Below are positions 62,060 through 64,000 of a stretch of DNA of 64,000 nt, piece after piece (positions within the stretch are counted from its first letter, which is position 1; the number at the start of each line of letters is the position of its first letter). A model generated the notes under the pieces. That model had not been told where the DNA came from and did not search any database. It was given only the letters and a program-made list of their open reading frames with translations. Made by a program: the position numbers and the translations under genes. The stretch is from Promerops cafer (lineage: Eukaryota; Chordata; Aves; Passeriformes; Nectariniidae), in contig VZSE01004122.1 of assembly GCA_013398275.1 (NCBI GenBank), positions 814,735 through 878,734 of the forward strand, written 5' to 3'.

Positions 62060-62235
62060 TATTGGTTCCAAAGATTTCAAACCAGAAGGGATCCTTATTG
62101 TCATCAAGCCTGACACCTGCATATATAAAAAAGTGCAGTTTATCCAGTAGCGCTTGTATCAGTCCTTTAATTTCTGCAGAGGTAAAGCATAAAAAGGTAC
62201 TGCAGAGAAGTCAAGATCTCCAGCCAGCAACTCTC
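62060..62235 (-). mobile_element. Probable ancient CR1-family relic, minus strand
   Basis: 'ttggttccaaagatttcaaa' at 62063, followed by 'ccagaagggatccttattgt' and 'catcaagcctgacacctgca', is collinear with a remembered old amniote CR1 3' end. That consensus reads roughly 'ttaaggccagaagggaccat', then 'tatgatcatctagtctgacc'. A weaker match continues to a 'taaagcat' word near 62183. It is more diverged than the other CR1 pieces, so probably an older subfamily. Confidence 0.55.
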
Positions 62236-63365
62236 CTGTCTACTTTGTTGTTTAGTTTGCAGCTTAAATTAGAAGTTACTTGAAAGTCCTTCTCTGTGGA
62301 GTATTGCTTCACTCAATGTGAAATGCACTAATGGTCCAGATCTGGTTTTAAATACATCATTAACAGGGTAAAAACCATCCGAAGCAGCCCCTGATTCATC
62401 TGCCTACTCATAGGGTGCTCACCAGCTGCTTCCTCCAGCTGAAGGAAGTGCACTCCCTTCTACAAAGCCATTGTATGAAGTTCCTCTGTGGGCGAGCTCG
62501 TAAGAAATACTGTTGTACCTCATGCCAAGTAAGGGGTGTTCAGGCCCCTAATGTATGACATTAGTAACTAGAAAAGAAATAGAAACTTTCAATTAAGCAT
62601 GGAATTAAACTTGGACATAAACATGATACAAATTTAGGTATACTTTGTTGATATGTATTATATGAGCTCTCTAACATACAGCTAGTACTTTTTTATTTTC
62701 AGGAGTTTAAACTTTTAGCATCTGGAATTATGTCGGCATTTTATGAAGCAGACTGTTGCAAAAAATAGCAAGAATAAAATTAATGTCAAAATCAAAGTCA
62801 AAATTCACCACAGGGTAAAATATACATACATATGTGCATGTATATGTATACACACAAAATACTCCAATAGCCACTAGTTTTCATAACAATCTATATCTAG
62901 TTTCTTTTCTAAATTGCTTCAACATATGAACAAAATTATTGTTCAGTTACAACATTTAATTTTATGCCACTGAAAATCATGTGAAATACTGAAATATAAA
63001 TCAAAGTATCAGTAGTATTTAGGAGTCTCTGCTTATATAGAGTCTTCTTGCTTTAGCTGCAGCCATGAGATCTGGAATTATAATCCTATCTTAATGAAAC
63101 CAGCAAGATTAAATACTACAAGAACATGAGTTTTTAGAGCCTACCTATCAAATATTCCAAGGTTAAATAATGGTAGGAAAATGGCAGTATCTTAACATAA
63201 TAGAGTGTTTTAACAGGTGGGAAAAAGTGTAAATTGGGATTTTTTTTCTATCTGTTCTTTGCCTTTGATGCCCTGGCAGTCTTTATTTAAAAAGCAAAAG
63301 CCAGATTCTGCAAGTCCTTATGTAGTCAAATTGGGTCATACACTTTGTACAACTTAAATTGTTCC
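62236..63365. other. Unique AT-rich DNA, no gene seen
   Basis: AT-rich, with a TATG/ATAC simple stretch at 62820-62857. No gene or recognised repeat. Confidence 0.5.
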
Positions 63366-63640
63366 TGTGCATGCTGGTTTTGACTGGGGTAGCATTCATT
63401 TTCCTTACAGGAGCTAATATGGGGCTGTGTCTGGGCTTTGTGCTAAAACCAGTGTTGGTAACACAGGGCTGTTTTAGCTACTGCTGAGAAATGCTTACAC
63501 AGAGCCAAGGGCTTTTCTGCTTCTCACCCCACCCCACCAGTGAGTGGCCTGGGGATGCACAAGGAGCTGGCAGGGTACACAGCCAGGACAGCTGACCCCA
63601 AGTGACCACAGGGATATCCCACATTATGTGATGTTCTGCA

Positions 63641-63646
63641 TATAAA
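63641..63646 (+). promoter_or_regulatory. TATA box of the LTR
   Basis: TATAAA sits within TGCATATAAAGCTGG, at the expected U3/R position of the LTR. It is the core promoter element from which retroviral or LTR-driven host transcripts would start 25-30 bases downstream. Confidence 0.75.
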
Positions 63647-63814
63647 GCTGGGGAAGAAGGTGATGTTCAGAGTGATAGCACTTGTGTTCCCAAGTCATGA
63701 TTACAGCTGATGGAGCCCTGCTTTCCTGGGAATGGCTGAACTGCCTAGCCACAGGAAACAGTGAATGAATTCCTTGTTTTGCTTTGCTTGAGTGTCCAGC
63801 TTTTGCTTTACCCT

Positions 63815-63820
63815 ATTAAA
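63815..63820 (+). promoter_or_regulatory. LTR poly-A signal ATTAAA
   Basis: ATTAAA lies 174 bases after the TATA box, near the end of R, followed by a T-rich stretch (TTTTCTTAAG and similar) that fits a downstream cleavage element. It could end host transcripts that run into the LTR on +. Confidence 0.65.
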
Positions 63821-63940
63821 TTGTCTTTACCCATAAGTTTTCTTAAGTTTACTCTTCCAATTTTTTGTCCATCCCAGCTGGAGGAGAGCGAATGAAAGGC
63901 TACGTGGTGCTCGGCTGCTGGCTGAAGCTAAGCCATAGCA

Positions 63941-64000
63941 ATGTGTGAGAAGTTTTGCTAGGCTGGCCTCTGACACGCATCCGGAGTCCCGCCTAGCTCC
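63941..64000. other. Flank after the LTR, window edge
   Basis: Sixty bases without a primer-binding site or gag start; slightly CpG-richer at the end (ACGCATCCGGAG). Too short to classify. Confidence 0.4.

Larger units (their letters stand above)
63372..63940 (+). mobile_element. Endogenous retrovirus LTR, apparently solo
   Basis: A 569-base element begins TGCTGGTTTTGACTGGGGTA and ends near GCTAAGCCATAGCA, matching the TG...CA ends of a common songbird LTR family that I recognise from memory. Inside are 'gagctaatatggggctgtgt', 'acagagccaagggcttttct', a TATA box at 63641, an ATTAAA poly-A signal at 63815, and a terminal 'gctcggctgctggctgaagc'. The 60 bases that follow start ATGTGTGAGA and show no primer-binding site, so it is probably a solo LTR left by recombination. 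No clear target-site duplication is seen, and the true start could be up to six bases upstream. LTRs of this kind can act as promoters or enhancers. Confidence 0.9.

Noticed and set aside
1..64000. CRISPR arrays, prokaryotic operons, defence or toxin systems, plasmid or phage features
   Set aside because: None is present; repeat content, a vertebrate tRNA gene and codon-poor AT-rich DNA all indicate a bird nuclear genome.

Overview
The window looks like ordinary nuclear DNA from a bird, most probably a passerine. It is AT-rich and CpG-poor outside one island. It carries CR1 LINE pieces of avian type and two long terminal repeats (LTRs) that resemble endogenous retrovirus families I recall from songbird genomes. 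It also has GGTTTT/AACCCC-type low-complexity tracts and relics of older amniote repeats. The species and chromosome cannot be read from the sequence.

I found no convincing protein-coding exon in 64 kb. The longest open frames lie antisense to CR1, inside an LTR, or in the CpG island; the rest are short with no recognisable domain. The window is therefore probably intergenic or within a long intron. The only confident gene is a complete tRNA-Ile (anticodon AAT) at 21207-21280, on the + strand, followed by a T4 RNA polymerase III stop. It sits inside the only CpG island, about 20740-21480.

Layout: 1-11.5 kb is unique AT-rich DNA with two MIR-like relics. 11.54-12.61 kb is a CR1 with endonuclease-side ORF2 remnants and a large internal deletion. 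17.3 and 19.9 kb hold CR1 3' ends. 20.7-21.5 kb is the CpG island with the tRNA. 22.2-22.7 kb holds an ATA-type microsatellite and a long poly-A run containing an N. 23-38 kb is unique, with a 20-bp homeodomain-like palindrome at 29.6 kb. 38.1 kb holds a minus-strand CR1. 40.9-42.1 kb is a plus-strand CR1 ORF2 fragment split by an opposite-strand CR1 insertion. 42.9 kb holds another CR1 3' end. 43-50 kb is unique, with a pyrimidine-rich stretch, a perfect 13-bp hairpin and an AT trinucleotide repeat. 50.3-51.2 kb is a minus-strand ERVL-type LTR made of degenerate repeats of about 45 bp. 51-62 kb is unique AT-rich DNA, part of which looks like conserved noncoding sequence. 62.06-62.24 kb holds a probable ancient CR1 relic. 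63.37-63.94 kb is an apparently solo LTR with a recognisable TATA box and poly-A signal.

No operon, CRISPR array, defence locus or other gene system is present, and I did not find a previously undescribed system. The points most worth a second look are the isolated tRNA in its own CpG island, the nested CR1, the internally repeated LTR, and several palindromes and candidate conserved elements. Repeat-family assignments rest on remembered consensus sequences, not on a database search.
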